Origin: an uncultured Ruminococcus sp.
Lineage (GTDB): Bacteria; Bacillota; Clostridia; Oscillospirales; Acutalibacteraceae
Assembly: GCA_946055445.1 (NCBI GenBank)
Contig: CAMGGF010000061.1
Location: 1 to 7,208, forward strand
Reading direction: 5' to 3'
Length of the DNA stretch: 7,208 nt
Shown: in pieces, positions 1 through 6,706 of the stretch
How the letters are laid out: the number at the start of each line of letters is the position of its first letter
How positions within the stretch are numbered: the stretch's first letter is position 1
Notes under the pieces: model-generated
Told to the model about the DNA's origin: nothing
Databases searched by the model: none
Seen by the model: only the letters and a program-made list of their open reading frames with translations
Program-made: the position numbers and the translations under genes

Positions 1-70
1 CGAAAACGGGCACCCTTTTGTCCGCATTCGCGGACATTTCCCCTGTCAGGGGAATCACCCGCCCCTACGC
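1..70. repeat. Intergenic palindromic repeat with two hairpins
   Basis: This gene-free stretch holds two adjacent perfect inverted repeats. The first has arms GTCCGC (20-25) and GCGGAC (30-35) around a 4-base loop. The second has arms TTCCCCTG (38-45) and CAGGGGAA (47-54) around a single base. It is followed by a GC-rich tail, CACCCGCCCCTACG. From memory, GC-rich units of this kind (read from the other strand as GTAGGGGCGGGTGATTCCCC) recur between genes in many Clostridia, so I read it as one copy of a dispersed intergenic repeat. The window has only this copy, so the dispersed nature is not proven here. The element may continue beyond the left edge. Confidence 0.5.
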
Positions 71-71
71 G

Positions 72-155
72 TTGTCATTCTGAGCCGTTAGGCGAAGAAT
101 CTCGTTTTCGATGCACTTTTCTTTTGAGATCCTTCGCTATCGCGCAGGATGACAA
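72..155. repeat. Long imperfect inverted repeat (REP/MITE-like)
   Basis: The left arm (72-104) begins TTGTCATTCTGAGC and ends GCGAAGAATCTC. The right arm (about 125-155) begins GAGATCCTTCGC and ends CAGGATGACAA. The arms are complementary with only isolated mismatches near their ends and a looser middle, and a roughly 20-base T-rich loop separates them. Repeats of the pattern GTCATTCTGAG...GAAGAATCTC paired with GAGATCCTTCGC...CAGGATGACA are common in intergenic regions of many bacterial genomes, which is general knowledge rather than a search result. No transposase is present, so if mobile it would depend on an enzyme elsewhere. It sits downstream of the terminator of the 242-3235 gene, where such elements are tolerated. 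Confidence 0.65.
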
Positions 156-185
156 ATAAAAATTCACCTCTGCGGGCATATTTAT

Positions 186-223
186 AAATCAACCCCCGAA
201 ACGCGGGATTTGCGTTTCGGGGG
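186..223 (-). terminator. Intrinsic terminator of the HD-GYP sensor gene
   Basis: A perfect 12-bp stem has arms CCCCCGAAACGC (193-204) and GCGTTTCGGGGG (212-223) around a 7-base loop. It starts 18 bases after the stop codon at 242-244. Read on the minus strand, the stem is followed by TTGATTTAT, a modest U-rich tail. The stem is very stable, so termination is likely despite the imperfect tail. Confidence 0.75.
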
Positions 224-241
224 TACAGTTTTGTGTACTTG

Positions 242-3235
242 TCACGCTGTCGGCGGATTTTCGGGCGGGGTATCCTGTGCCGCTTCGCTCTCCTTTGCGG
301 CGAGCGTATCAAAAAAACCCTCTTCCATCATTTGCAAAACGATATCCGAAATTTTGGGGTCAAACTGTTTCCCCTTCCCTTCGCGGATTTCCGAGGCAAT
401 ATAATCTTTTGTGTGCGGCGCGCTGTATCCGCGCGCACTCGCCATCGCATCGTAAGCGTCCGCCATACCGATGATACGGCCCTCCAAACTGATGCCGTTT
501 CCGCGCAAGCCGCGCGGATAGCCGTTGCCGTCATAGCGCTCGTGGTGGTCATGAATCCCACGGCGAATGTGCGGAATTGCGGTAATGTCTTTCACAATAT
601 CCGCGCCGATACTCGCGTGCGTTTTGATGACTTCATATTCTTCCTTGGTCAGTTTGCCGGGCTTTTTCAAAATATTGTCGGGTATGCCGATTTTCCCGAT
701 ATCGTGCAACAGCGCGGAATAATAAATATCGGACACCTTCAAGGGCTTTAACCCGTACCGCCGCGCAATTTCCGCCGCATATTTCGCCACGCGGTCGGAA
801 TGGCCGCGCGTGTATGTGTCTTTCGCGTCTACCGCGTTGACGATTGCGGAAATAGACTGCCGTGTAATGTCTCGATAGCGTTTCTGCCGCCGTTTCAGCA
901 CAGCCGTGTGCACTGCCATCACCAACAAAACACCGCCGCCGATGAAAATGGCGCTGGCTGCCGCAACGGCAAGCCAAAATGTGACGCTTTCGCTGTAACT
1001 TGCCGATTTGGAGAAAGTCACCGAGGCTGGTTCCCCCAGCACCTCACCGTTTTTCTGCACGGCACGCACGGAAAAGGTGTATTCCCCGCAAGAGAGATGA
1101 TTGTAATTGACACGCACTTCCGCTGCGGGCGAAACGCGCGTATACGCCGTATCTACACCTTCTAATTTGTACTCCAAGTAAAAATCTGCCGTACCGCCGT
1201 ATGTAATTGCCGTAAAACAGAGTTGCACCGCGCTGTCCGTATCCGAAAGCGTTACACCGTTATGCAAGGCAACCGAACTTTGCCCGCTTTCTGCGGTGCG
1301 GAACGCGATACGCGGTATCGGCGTTTCGTTTTTATAGGTTTTCATATCAATTTGATTGATGCCTTTGCCGGTACACAGATACAGCACGCCGTTTTCATCG
1401 ACAAAATTTTGCGAATCCGTGTCCAGCGCCGCCAAAACGCCCTGCCGCTTGCTGATGATTTCATAGGGAAGAGACTCGGTTTGTGTAAACATATCCGCCT
1501 GCCGCACCACAGCCGCACCGTTGGTTGTAACTACCCAAAGCGCGCCGTCCGAAAAAAACAAATCCGTAATTTCACCGGACAAATTCAGTCCTGAAAAGTG
1601 CATTACCGTTCTATTTTCATCTTGATATAACAGTTGCGCGCCGACGCTGAACCATACGCGGTTGCGAACCGTTGGGTCTTTTACAATACAGGATACTTTT
1701 CCCGCAGGGAAGCCCTCCTTCACACCGTATGCCTGCACATTGCCGTCTTGCCCGACACAATATACACCGTTTCCGACCGTGCCGACCAGCAAATCGCCGT
1801 TTTCCGTTTGCAAAAGCGCGCTGACGCGGCCGAGCATCCCGTTTGAAGTGTCAAATGTGTGCAATACACGGTTTTCCCGAAGCAGGCACAAGCCGTTATC
1901 CGTACCGACCGCGATATCCCCGTTTTGCAATTCCGACAATACGCGAATGGTGTGTGACGGCAGGCCGTTTTCCGCTGAAAATGTCTGTAATGCGCCCGTT
2001 TTATCCAACCGATACAAGGTACTGCCTGCGGCTGCCCAAAGCCCGCCGTTGCGGTCGGTAAGCAAATACTGCACCGACTGCCCCGCCGTTGCGTGTGTCA
2101 ACGCATTTTCGGTTTGTGTGTCGGTCGCGTTTTCCAGCATAATCAGCCCTGCATTCGTGCCAACGCAAGTGTATTCGCCGTACTGCAAAAACGCCAGTGC
2201 CGAAAAAGACGGTATGCCGTGTGCCGCATTCCAATTGCGACACGCGGTTTTTGAGATTTTTTCCACGCCGTTTTGCCGCGTGCCAAGCCAAAAATTACCC
2301 TGGAAATCACAGGAAAACGCCGAAAGCCCCTCTATGCCGCTTTTTTGCATACATTCGTATGTACCGTCGGCAAATAGAATGCCCCAGCCGTCTTGCGATA
2401 TGATGTGAAAATTATTTTCTGCATCGTGGCTGATATGCGTCACCGCAGACAGTTCTGTTTGCGTCAGGCGCGGTTTGTAATTGCCGTTTTCGTCTTTTTC
2501 CAAGATAATCAGCGAACCGTCTGCACAGCCGAGCAAAAACCGTTCCCCGGCAGAGTCAACCGCCGTATACATTCCTTCTTTGTTCCACCCGTATCTTTGG
2601 AGTGTAGAGAAAGAAAATCCACCGTCCACAATGGAAAACAGCGCGCCGTCCTCTGTCACGCCGAACACATTTCCGATAGGCCCGACGGCAATGTCGCGTA
2701 CCACCAAAGCACGGTCGCTCAAAGCAAAACTGTTGCCGACACTGCCATCTGCATTGATAAAGTAAACCCCTGTCGGCACGGCTACCGCCACGGAGCCGTC
2801 CGGCAAAAGATTGATATCGTTCACTGCGTCGGAAAGCGCGCCCCCTGCCGTGGTCACAGCGGTCCAAACACCGTCCGCCAAATGCAAAATGCCGTTTCCG
2901 TTTGTCCCAACCCAAAGGTCGCCGTCCGCCGAGGCACAAAGCACCGTAGTTCCCATTGCGGGAAAGGACGGGTCGGTTTGCTTGTTAATTAGGGAAAAGG
3001 CATACCCATCATAGCGAATCAGACCGTCTGCCGTGGCAAACCACAAAAGCCCGTCTGCCGTCATCGTAATATCACGCACGGTTTCAGAGGGGAAACCGTT
3101 GTCGGCATTTAAAACAGAATGCATTTGTTCGTCGGGGGACATCGGCGAATGCGCACCGACAGGAACACACACAATCGCACAAAGCATCCATACAGCCAAA
3201 ACAACAGCCTGTATCCGCATAAATGACAATTTCAT
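242..3235 (-). CDS. Membrane sensor: beta-propeller, Y_Y_Y and HD-GYP c-di-GMP phosphodiesterase
   Basis: The 997-residue protein is predicted to hydrolyse cyclic-di-GMP in the cytoplasm under control of an extracytoplasmic sensor. Residues 1-28 form a signal peptide ending VGA. Residues about 40-640 hold repeated Reg_prop-type blades, for example DGLLWFATADGLIRYDG, GDLWVGTNGNGIL and GDIAVGTDNGLCLL. A Y_Y_Y domain spans about 672-741, a membrane segment about 753-775, and an HD-GYP domain about 795-970. Expected metal ligands are present: H812 (YTRGHSDRV), H844-D845 (HDIGKIGIP), H873, H897-H898 and D926, with the GYP signature at 905-907. Residue 808, four before H812, is Tyr rather than Glu, which by memory of characterised enzymes suggests a two-metal site. 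The start follows AAGGGGG with an 8-base gap. The propeller/Y_Y_Y pairing is best known from hybrid two-component sensors; here the output is HD-GYP instead of a kinase. There is no GGDEF domain. The ligand is unknown. The C-terminal tail is Pro/Glu/Ala-rich. Confidence 0.93.
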   Translation of the reverse strand: MKLSFMRIQAVVLAVWMLCAIVCVPVGAHSPMSPDEQMHSVLNADNGFPSETVRDITMTADGLLWFATADGLIRYDGYAFSLINKQTDPSFPAMGTTVLCASADGDLWVGTNGNGILHLADGVWTAVTTAGGALSDAVNDINLLPDGSVAVAVPTGVYFINADGSVGNSFALSDRALVVRDIAVGPIGNVFGVTEDGALFSIVDGGFSFSTLQRYGWNKEGMYTAVDSAGERFLLGCADGSLIILEKDENGNYKPRLTQTELSAVTHISHDAENNFHIISQDGWGILFADGTYECMQKSGIEGLSAFSCDFQGNFWLGTRQNGVEKISKTACRNWNAAHGIPSFSALAFLQYGEYTCVGTNAGLIMLENATDTQTENALTHATAGQSVQYLLTDRNGGLWAAAGSTLYRLDKTGALQTFSAENGLPSHTIRVLSELQNGDIAVGTDNGLCLLRENRVLHTFDTSNGMLGRVSALLQTENGDLLVGTVGNGVYCVGQDGNVQAYGVKEGFPAGKVSCIVKDPTVRNRVWFSVGAQLLYQDENRTVMHFSGLNLSGEITDLFFSDGALWVVTTNGAAVVRQADMFTQTESLPYEIISKRQGVLAALDTDSQNFVDENGVLYLCTGKGINQIDMKTYKNETPIPRIAFRTAESGQSSVALHNGVTLSDTDSAVQLCFTAITYGGTADFYLEYKLEGVDTAYTRVSPAAEVRVNYNHLSCGEYTFSVRAVQKNGEVLGEPASVTFSKSASYSESVTFWLAVAAASAIFIGGGVLLVMAVHTAVLKRRQKRYRDITRQSISAIVNAVDAKDTYTRGHSDRVAKYAAEIARRYGLKPLKVSDIYYSALLHDIGKIGIPDNILKKPGKLTKEEYEVIKTHASIGADIVKDITAIPHIRRGIHDHHERYDGNGYPRGLRGNGISLEGRIIGMADAYDAMASARGYSAPHTKDYIASEIREGKGKQFDPKISDIVLQMMEEGFFDTLAAKESEAAQDTPPENPPTA

Positions 3236-3285
3236 TGTGTGTTCCCCCTTTTTTTAAGACTGCATAAAAATTCTAAACCAATGTA

Positions 3286-3314
3286 AATATACCACAAAAC
3301 GGTTGTGTGAACAA
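3286..3314 (-). promoter_or_regulatory. Extended -10 sigma-A-type promoter of the HD-GYP sensor
   Basis: On the minus strand, TTGTTC (3309-3314) lies exactly 17 bases from TATATT (3286-3291). The -10 box is preceded by TGG, giving an extended -10 element (TGn). This compensates for a -35 that matches only TTG of the consensus. Transcription would start near 3279, leaving a leader of about 44 bases with the AAGGGGG ribosome binding site. It lies downstream of the terminator of the neighbouring operon, which fits independent expression. A short inverted repeat, GTTGT (3302-3306) and ACAAC (3311-3315), overlaps the -35 and could be an operator, but it is only 5 bp. Confidence 0.6.
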
Positions 3315-3377
3315 CTCGAAAAATTGCTAAAAATTCCCGTTGGAAATTGGCGAAATAGACGAGGATTTTTGTGTGCA

Positions 3378-3413
3378 AAACAAAATCCCCTTTCGGCGTT
3401 TGCCGAAAGGGGA
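3378..3413 (-). terminator. Intrinsic terminator of the three-paralog operon
   Basis: A 12-bp stem has arms from 3386-3397 (TCCCCTTTCGGC) and 3402-3413 (GCCGAAAGGGGA) around a 4-base loop. It lies 21 bases after the stop codon at 3435-3437. On the minus strand the stem is followed by TTTTGTTTTG, a good U-tract. It separates the operon from the HD-GYP gene. Confidence 0.88.
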
Positions 3414-3434
3414 AAATGATTCATTCAAAAGGGA

Positions 3435-4709
3435 TTAATAATAGAAGTTGGTATACTCATTCATCGTCATCAGTTCCGTGTAACCCGTAACCTGCACCGC
3501 ATTGGTTCTAACGGTGAATTTCGCATAAGTTGTATAGATGTAGGTCAAACTTTCCAACTGCTCGGTCAACGGATTAAATTGCGCCATAACGGTAATGCCC
3601 GAATACTTTGTATCCAAATCCGTCAACTTCAAGGGGCTGTTCGCAACTTCCGTCACAGAAGTCGCGCTCTGCATACGCGCCGCCACTTCGGGCTGTACCA
3701 AAAAGTCATCCGTGAAACGGTTTAAGCCGCAATCTGCGCGTCTGTTCGGATTGTCAACATCTTTCAACATAAAGGTATATGTGCAGTTCAAAAGGTCGAC
3801 ATCCACAAGCGCAATGTCATCCGCCGTCAATGCGGTAGGTTTCAAACCGTAATTCGCATAAGACGCGTCATATTTTGCCGCTGCAACCGCTTCTGCGGCG
3901 GTTTTGCCTTTTGCAACATTGTAGGTAATCGGAAGAACGTCACCGCTGTTCGTATCCAATTGGCAACCGTTAAATGCGCCGACTACGAAATCCAAGTTCG
4001 TACCTCTGAGCAGCAACATCTTATTTACGGTTTTGGTTTGCGGACCAATATTGGTGATGCTTTCGCCTGCGTCAACATCCACAGGATAGGTATCGTAGTC
4101 CGGTGCGCAAATACGCGAAACCGTATAGCCGACGCCGGGTGCGGTAGCCGCATTCAGTCTGTCTGCCAACATCTGGCGCAGGGTTTCATCGCCTTGGGGG
4201 ATAGCGGTGTCAAAATCGTGCTCAACCGCCTCGTGCGAGATGGTGGGTTTGCCGCTGATGGACGCTTCCAAGCGGTCAATCAATTCAAGCAACGAGTCTT
4301 TCGCGGTTTGAATGCCGTTGGCGGCAGTAATGCCCAGACCGTCTGTATCCACGCCGCCTATAAGACCGCTTAAATCCAAGCCGCCAAGAAGACCCATAAT
4401 CGTTTCTAAAATGCCGCCCTCTTCTTCGGAATCCGACGGCGCAGAGGTTTGATCGTCGCCGTCATCGGTATCAGTCGGTTCGCTCTGCTGGGAATCTTGT
4501 TTTTGCACAACGGTTTTGGTTTGTGCACGCACAATATTCGGATAAACGCTCACCACATTCGGGCCGCCTTTCGACGCCATGCCGTAAACGCCCAATGTGA
4601 GTACCACCGCAAGCAGAATCGCACAGAAACGAACCCAACCGCGCTGGCGCTTGCTTTTCTTCGCCTGCAACTCTTCCAGCGTGAGTTCGACTTTTGCTTT
4701 TTTAGCCAT
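3435..4709 (-). CDS. Membrane-anchored protein of unknown function, third paralog of the operon
   Basis: The 424-residue protein has a basic cytoplasmic N-terminus with an LTLEEL motif, one membrane segment (about 25-45) and the rest predicted outside the cell. An acidic, Ser/Gln/Asp-rich linker (about 69-98) is followed by a Gly/Leu-rich hydrophobic segment (about 100-127, ILETIMGLLGGLDLSG). A C-terminal region (about 287-424) clearly aligns with the two upstream proteins: YGLKPTAL with YKLKATSL, FTDDF with LTDDI, LESLTYIY with LVKLTYSY, and the terminal YTNFYY with YSNFVY. The first 44 residues also match those of the middle paralog (EEL, KK, GW, RF, AI). The part between about 130 and 286 is much larger than in the paralogs. 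The start follows AAAGGAAG with good spacing. I do not recognise the family; there are no catalytic motifs that I can see. It is the last gene of the operon, 54 bases after the preceding one. Confidence 0.85.
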   Translation of the reverse strand: MAKKAKVELTLEELQAKKSKRQRGWVRFCAILLAVVLTLGVYGMASKGGPNVVSVYPNIVRAQTKTVVQKQDSQQSEPTDTDDGDDQTSAPSDSEEEGGILETIMGLLGGLDLSGLIGGVDTDGLGITAANGIQTAKDSLLELIDRLEASISGKPTISHEAVEHDFDTAIPQGDETLRQMLADRLNAATAPGVGYTVSRICAPDYDTYPVDVDAGESITNIGPQTKTVNKMLLLRGTNLDFVVGAFNGCQLDTNSGDVLPITYNVAKGKTAAEAVAAAKYDASYANYGLKPTALTADDIALVDVDLLNCTYTFMLKDVDNPNRRADCGLNRFTDDFLVQPEVAARMQSATSVTEVANSPLKLTDLDTKYSGITVMAQFNPLTEQLESLTYIYTTYAKFTVRTNAVQVTGYTELMTMNEYTNFYY

Positions 4710-4727
4710 TATGCTCTTCCTTTCTTA

Positions 4728-4747
4728 ACAAAATATGCATATTTTGT
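4728..4747. promoter_or_regulatory. 20-bp perfect palindrome between operon genes 2 and 3
   Basis: ACAAAATATGCATATTTTGT is a perfect palindrome, centred between 4737 and 4738. It lies in the 54-base gap just upstream of the ribosome binding site of the 424-residue paralog. Its symmetry has no loop, which suits a dimeric DNA-binding protein better than an RNA hairpin; an alternative small hairpin, GCATA (4737-4741) with TATGC (4747-4751), is also possible. It could be an operator of an internal promoter, but no convincing -35/-10 pair is visible there. AT-rich sequence makes chance symmetry more likely than length alone suggests. Confidence 0.4.
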
Positions 4748-4763
4748 ATGCTTGCGCGTTTGC

Positions 4764-5708
4764 TCAATACGCGAAATTGGTGTAAGTCGCCGTTGCACTC
4801 ATAGCGCCTTTGCCGTGAATGGTCACCCCGGCTTTCAAAGCCAAATCCGTAACTTCCGCGTCATAAGAATAAGTCAGTTTTACAAGTTTTCCGTCGGTAA
4901 TCACAACTTCAACTTTGATGTTCTTGTATACACAATCCAACCCTGTAACGGAAACTGCACTACCGACCTGCGCCTGAATTTCCGAAGTGACTTCTTCCTT
5001 GATAACGATATCATCGGTCAGTCTGGAAAGTGCGCTGGAACCGTCTTTTTTTGGCGTGTTTACATCAGCCAAGGTAAACGTATATGTATCGCCGCTTATC
5101 GTAAGATCTTTTAAGTCACTTGCTTTCAGCGAAGTGGCTTTCAGCTTGTAGCTTTCGCCGTGATAGCCGATGTCTTCTGCGGGATTGCCGCCTTTTTTCA
5201 CGGTCGCCTTTTTCGGCTGTTCGCCGCCGGCGCCTAAGAAGCCGCCGACAACGCTCTGCAAGTTTGCATTCGGGTCAACGCCCTGAATAATCCCGTTCAA
5301 AATGTTGGTGAATGTTTCGCCGCCGACATCCAAATTTGTCATTTTGGCATTGCGTTCCCAGTCATACCCTGCCGCTGCCGCCGCCGCGGTTGCCGCATTG
5401 ATGGCTTTTGCCGCTTCCTCCGCTTCATTGGAAGCCGGAGCCGCCGCGTCATTGGAACTGCCGCTTGAAGCGCCATCGTCCCAACTCTGCGCGCCTGCCG
5501 CGTTCAAATTGGCAGCAACTTGTTCTTCGTATTCTTTCTGCAATTTTGCAGCCTCTTCATTGGCTTTTGTTGCCTGTCCTTTTGCGACATAAGTCGAAGC
5601 GCCAACCAGCACAAGCGCCAAAACGATTGCCCAAAAACGAGTCCAACCGTTGGAGCGTCTGACTTTTTTGTCTGCAAGTTCTTCAGGGGTCAATACTTCT
5701 TTTGCCAT
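4764..5708 (-). CDS. Membrane-anchored protein of unknown function, second paralog
   Basis: The 314-residue protein has a short basic N-terminus with LTPEEL, a membrane segment (about 22-42) and a charged, coiled-coil-like stretch (about 48-68, KANEEAAKLQKEYEEQ). An Ala-rich linker (about 84-114) and a Gly-rich hydrophobic segment (about 133-162, ILNGIIQGV and VVGGFLG) follow. The C-terminal domain (187-314) is beta-rich by composition, with alternating patterns such as KLTYSYDAEV, and ends YTNFAY. Topology is predicted N-in, C-out. Residues 83-200 are identical to the upstream paralog, whereas residues 1-82 are unlike it and instead resemble the N-terminus of the downstream 424-residue protein. 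The start has GAGGGAG upstream. It begins 23 bases after the preceding stop, so it is almost certainly co-transcribed. I do not recognise the family; a structural or surface-exposed role is only an inference. Confidence 0.87.
   Translation of the reverse strand: MAKEVLTPEELADKKVRRSNGWTRFWAIVLALVLVGASTYVAKGQATKANEEAAKLQKEYEEQVAANLNAAGAQSWDDGASSGSSNDAAAPASNEAEEAAKAINAATAAAAAAGYDWERNAKMTNLDVGGETFTNILNGIIQGVDPNANLQSVVGGFLGAGGEQPKKATVKKGGNPAEDIGYHGESYKLKATSLKASDLKDLTISGDTYTFTLADVNTPKKDGSSALSRLTDDIVIKEEVTSEIQAQVGSAVSVTGLDCVYKNIKVEVVITDGKLVKLTYSYDAEVTDLALKAGVTIHGKGAMSATATYTNFAY
5116..5462 (-). repeat. 347-bp exact direct repeat, copy in paralog 2
   Basis: By base-by-base reading, this segment is identical to 6084-6430 (offset 968). 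It covers residues 83 to 198 of the 314-residue protein, from the SSNDAAAP linker through the Gly-rich segment to the start of the C-terminal domain. The identity stops abruptly at both ends. Confidence 0.95.
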
Positions 5709-5731
5709 GTTCCTGTCTCCCTCTCATCCAA

Positions 5732-6676
5732 TCAATACACAAAATTGCTATAAGTCGCTGTTGCGCTCATAGAGCCTTTGCCGTGAATGGTTACGCCGGC
5801 TTTCAAAGCCAAATCCGTAACATCTGCATCATAAGAATAAGTCAGTTTAACAAGCTTTCCATCTGTGATCACAACTTCAACTTTGATGTTCTTATAGGTG
5901 CCTTCCAAGCCTGTAACGGAAACCGCGTTACCAACCTGCGCCTGAATTTCCGAAGTGACTTCTTCCTTTATAACGATATCGTCGGTCAGTCTGGAAAGTG
6001 CGCTGGAACCGTCTTTTTTCGGCGTGTTTACATCCTCTAAGGTGAAAGAATATGTGTCGCCGTTCACCGTAAGGTTTTTCAAATCACTTGCTTTCAGCGA
6101 AGTGGCTTTCAGCTTGTAGCTTTCGCCGTGATAGCCGATGTCTTCTGCGGGATTGCCGCCTTTTTTCACGGTCGCCTTTTTCGGCTGTTCGCCGCCGGCG
6201 CCTAAGAAGCCGCCGACAACGCTCTGCAAGTTTGCATTCGGGTCAACGCCCTGAATAATCCCGTTCAAAATGTTGGTGAATGTTTCGCCGCCGACATCCA
6301 AATTTGTCATTTTGGCATTGCGTTCCCAGTCATACCCTGCCGCTGCCGCCGCCGCGGTTGCCGCATTGATGGCTTTTGCCGCTTCCTCCGCTTCATTGGA
6401 AGCCGGAGCCGCCGCGTCATTGGAACTGCCAGCGTTCGAACTGCCGCCGGCCGAACCGCCGCCGACAACGATTTGACCCGCGTCAACCGACACAGCCTGA
6501 TAAACGGTACTGCCTTTGCCGAATGCTACATATGTAACCGAGTACACAAACACAACCGCCAAAAACAATGCCGCTGCTTTCAAAAAGGTTTCGCCGAAGA
6601 TTTTTCTTTTTTCTTTTTTACGCTCAGCGCGCTCCAAACGCTCTTCGGGCGTAAGCGTTACATCTTTTTTTGCCAT
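5732..6676 (-). CDS. Membrane-anchored protein of unknown function, first paralog
   Basis: The 314-residue protein has a highly charged N-terminus (LTPEERLERAERKKEKRK), a membrane segment (about 31-52), and a Gly/Ser-rich linker (about 72-85). The Ala-rich stretch, Gly-rich hydrophobic segment (about 133-162) and C-terminal domain (187-314) shared with the next gene follow, ending YSNFVY. I chose the ATG at 6676 because AAAGGGGA (6687-6694) sits 10 bases upstream and MAKK matches the starts of both paralogs. A longer in-frame reading from 6721 would begin only about 10 bases after the predicted transcription start and inside a hairpin, so it is rejected. It is the first gene of the operon. 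The length equals that of paralog 2 exactly, consistent with a tandem duplication followed by divergence or replacement of the first 82 residues. The family is not recognised. Confidence 0.87.
   Translation of the reverse strand: MAKKDVTLTPEERLERAERKKEKRKIFGETFLKAAALFLAVVFVYSVTYVAFGKGSTVYQAVSVDAGQIVVGGGSAGGSSNAGSSNDAAAPASNEAEEAAKAINAATAAAAAAGYDWERNAKMTNLDVGGETFTNILNGIIQGVDPNANLQSVVGGFLGAGGEQPKKATVKKGGNPAEDIGYHGESYKLKATSLKASDLKNLTVNGDTYSFTLEDVNTPKKDGSSALSRLTDDIVIKEEVTSEIQAQVGNAVSVTGLEGTYKNIKVEVVITDGKLVKLTYSYDADVTDLALKAGVTIHGKGSMSATATYSNFVY
6084..6430 (-). repeat. 347-bp exact direct repeat, copy in paralog 1
   Basis: Partner of 5116-5462, with no differences found. Left of it (5732-6083) the two genes differ at roughly 46 of 352 positions by hand count; right of it (towards the N-terminus) the sequences are not alignable as a simple duplicate. 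This pattern points to a localised exchange between the copies. Confidence 0.95.
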
Positions 6677-6686
6677 TCTGAATGAA

Positions 6687-6694
6687 TCCCCTTT
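6687..6694 (-). promoter_or_regulatory. Ribosome binding site fixing the start of paralog 1
   Basis: AAAGGGGA on the minus strand lies 10 bases upstream of the ATG at 6676. No comparable site precedes the ATG at 6721, so this decides the start. Confidence 0.8.
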
Positions 6695-6706
6695 CTTAGA
6701 TAAACA

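Noticed and set aside
88..312. A 74-codon minus-strand frame across the left intergenic region.
   Set aside because: It runs through the inverted repeat and the terminator stem, and overlaps the end of the sensor gene in another frame; no ribosome binding site.
233..751. A 172-codon plus-strand frame opposite the HD-GYP domain.
   Set aside because: It is fully antisense to the strongest domain evidence in the window and has no features of its own.
1662..2408. A 248-codon open frame on the plus strand inside the sensor gene.
   Set aside because: It is antisense to the propeller region, has no recognisable domain, and its Cys/Pro/Ser-rich composition is that of a shadow frame.
4449..5114. A 221-codon plus-strand frame running across the paralog 2 and 3 boundary.
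   Set aside because: It is antisense to two real genes and the gap between them, and a similar antisense frame appears at the matching place of the duplicated gene, as expected of a shadow of conserved coding sequence.
5360..5400. GCC-rich tract encoding poly-alanine as a slippage-driven phase-variation site.
   Set aside because: The codons are mixed and the two paralogs carry exactly the same tract, so there is no sign of length variation.
5116..6430. The paired 347-bp repeats as an insertion sequence or CRISPR-like array.
   Set aside because: Only two copies, both in frame inside homologous genes at the same residue positions, with no transposase, terminal inverted repeats or spacers.
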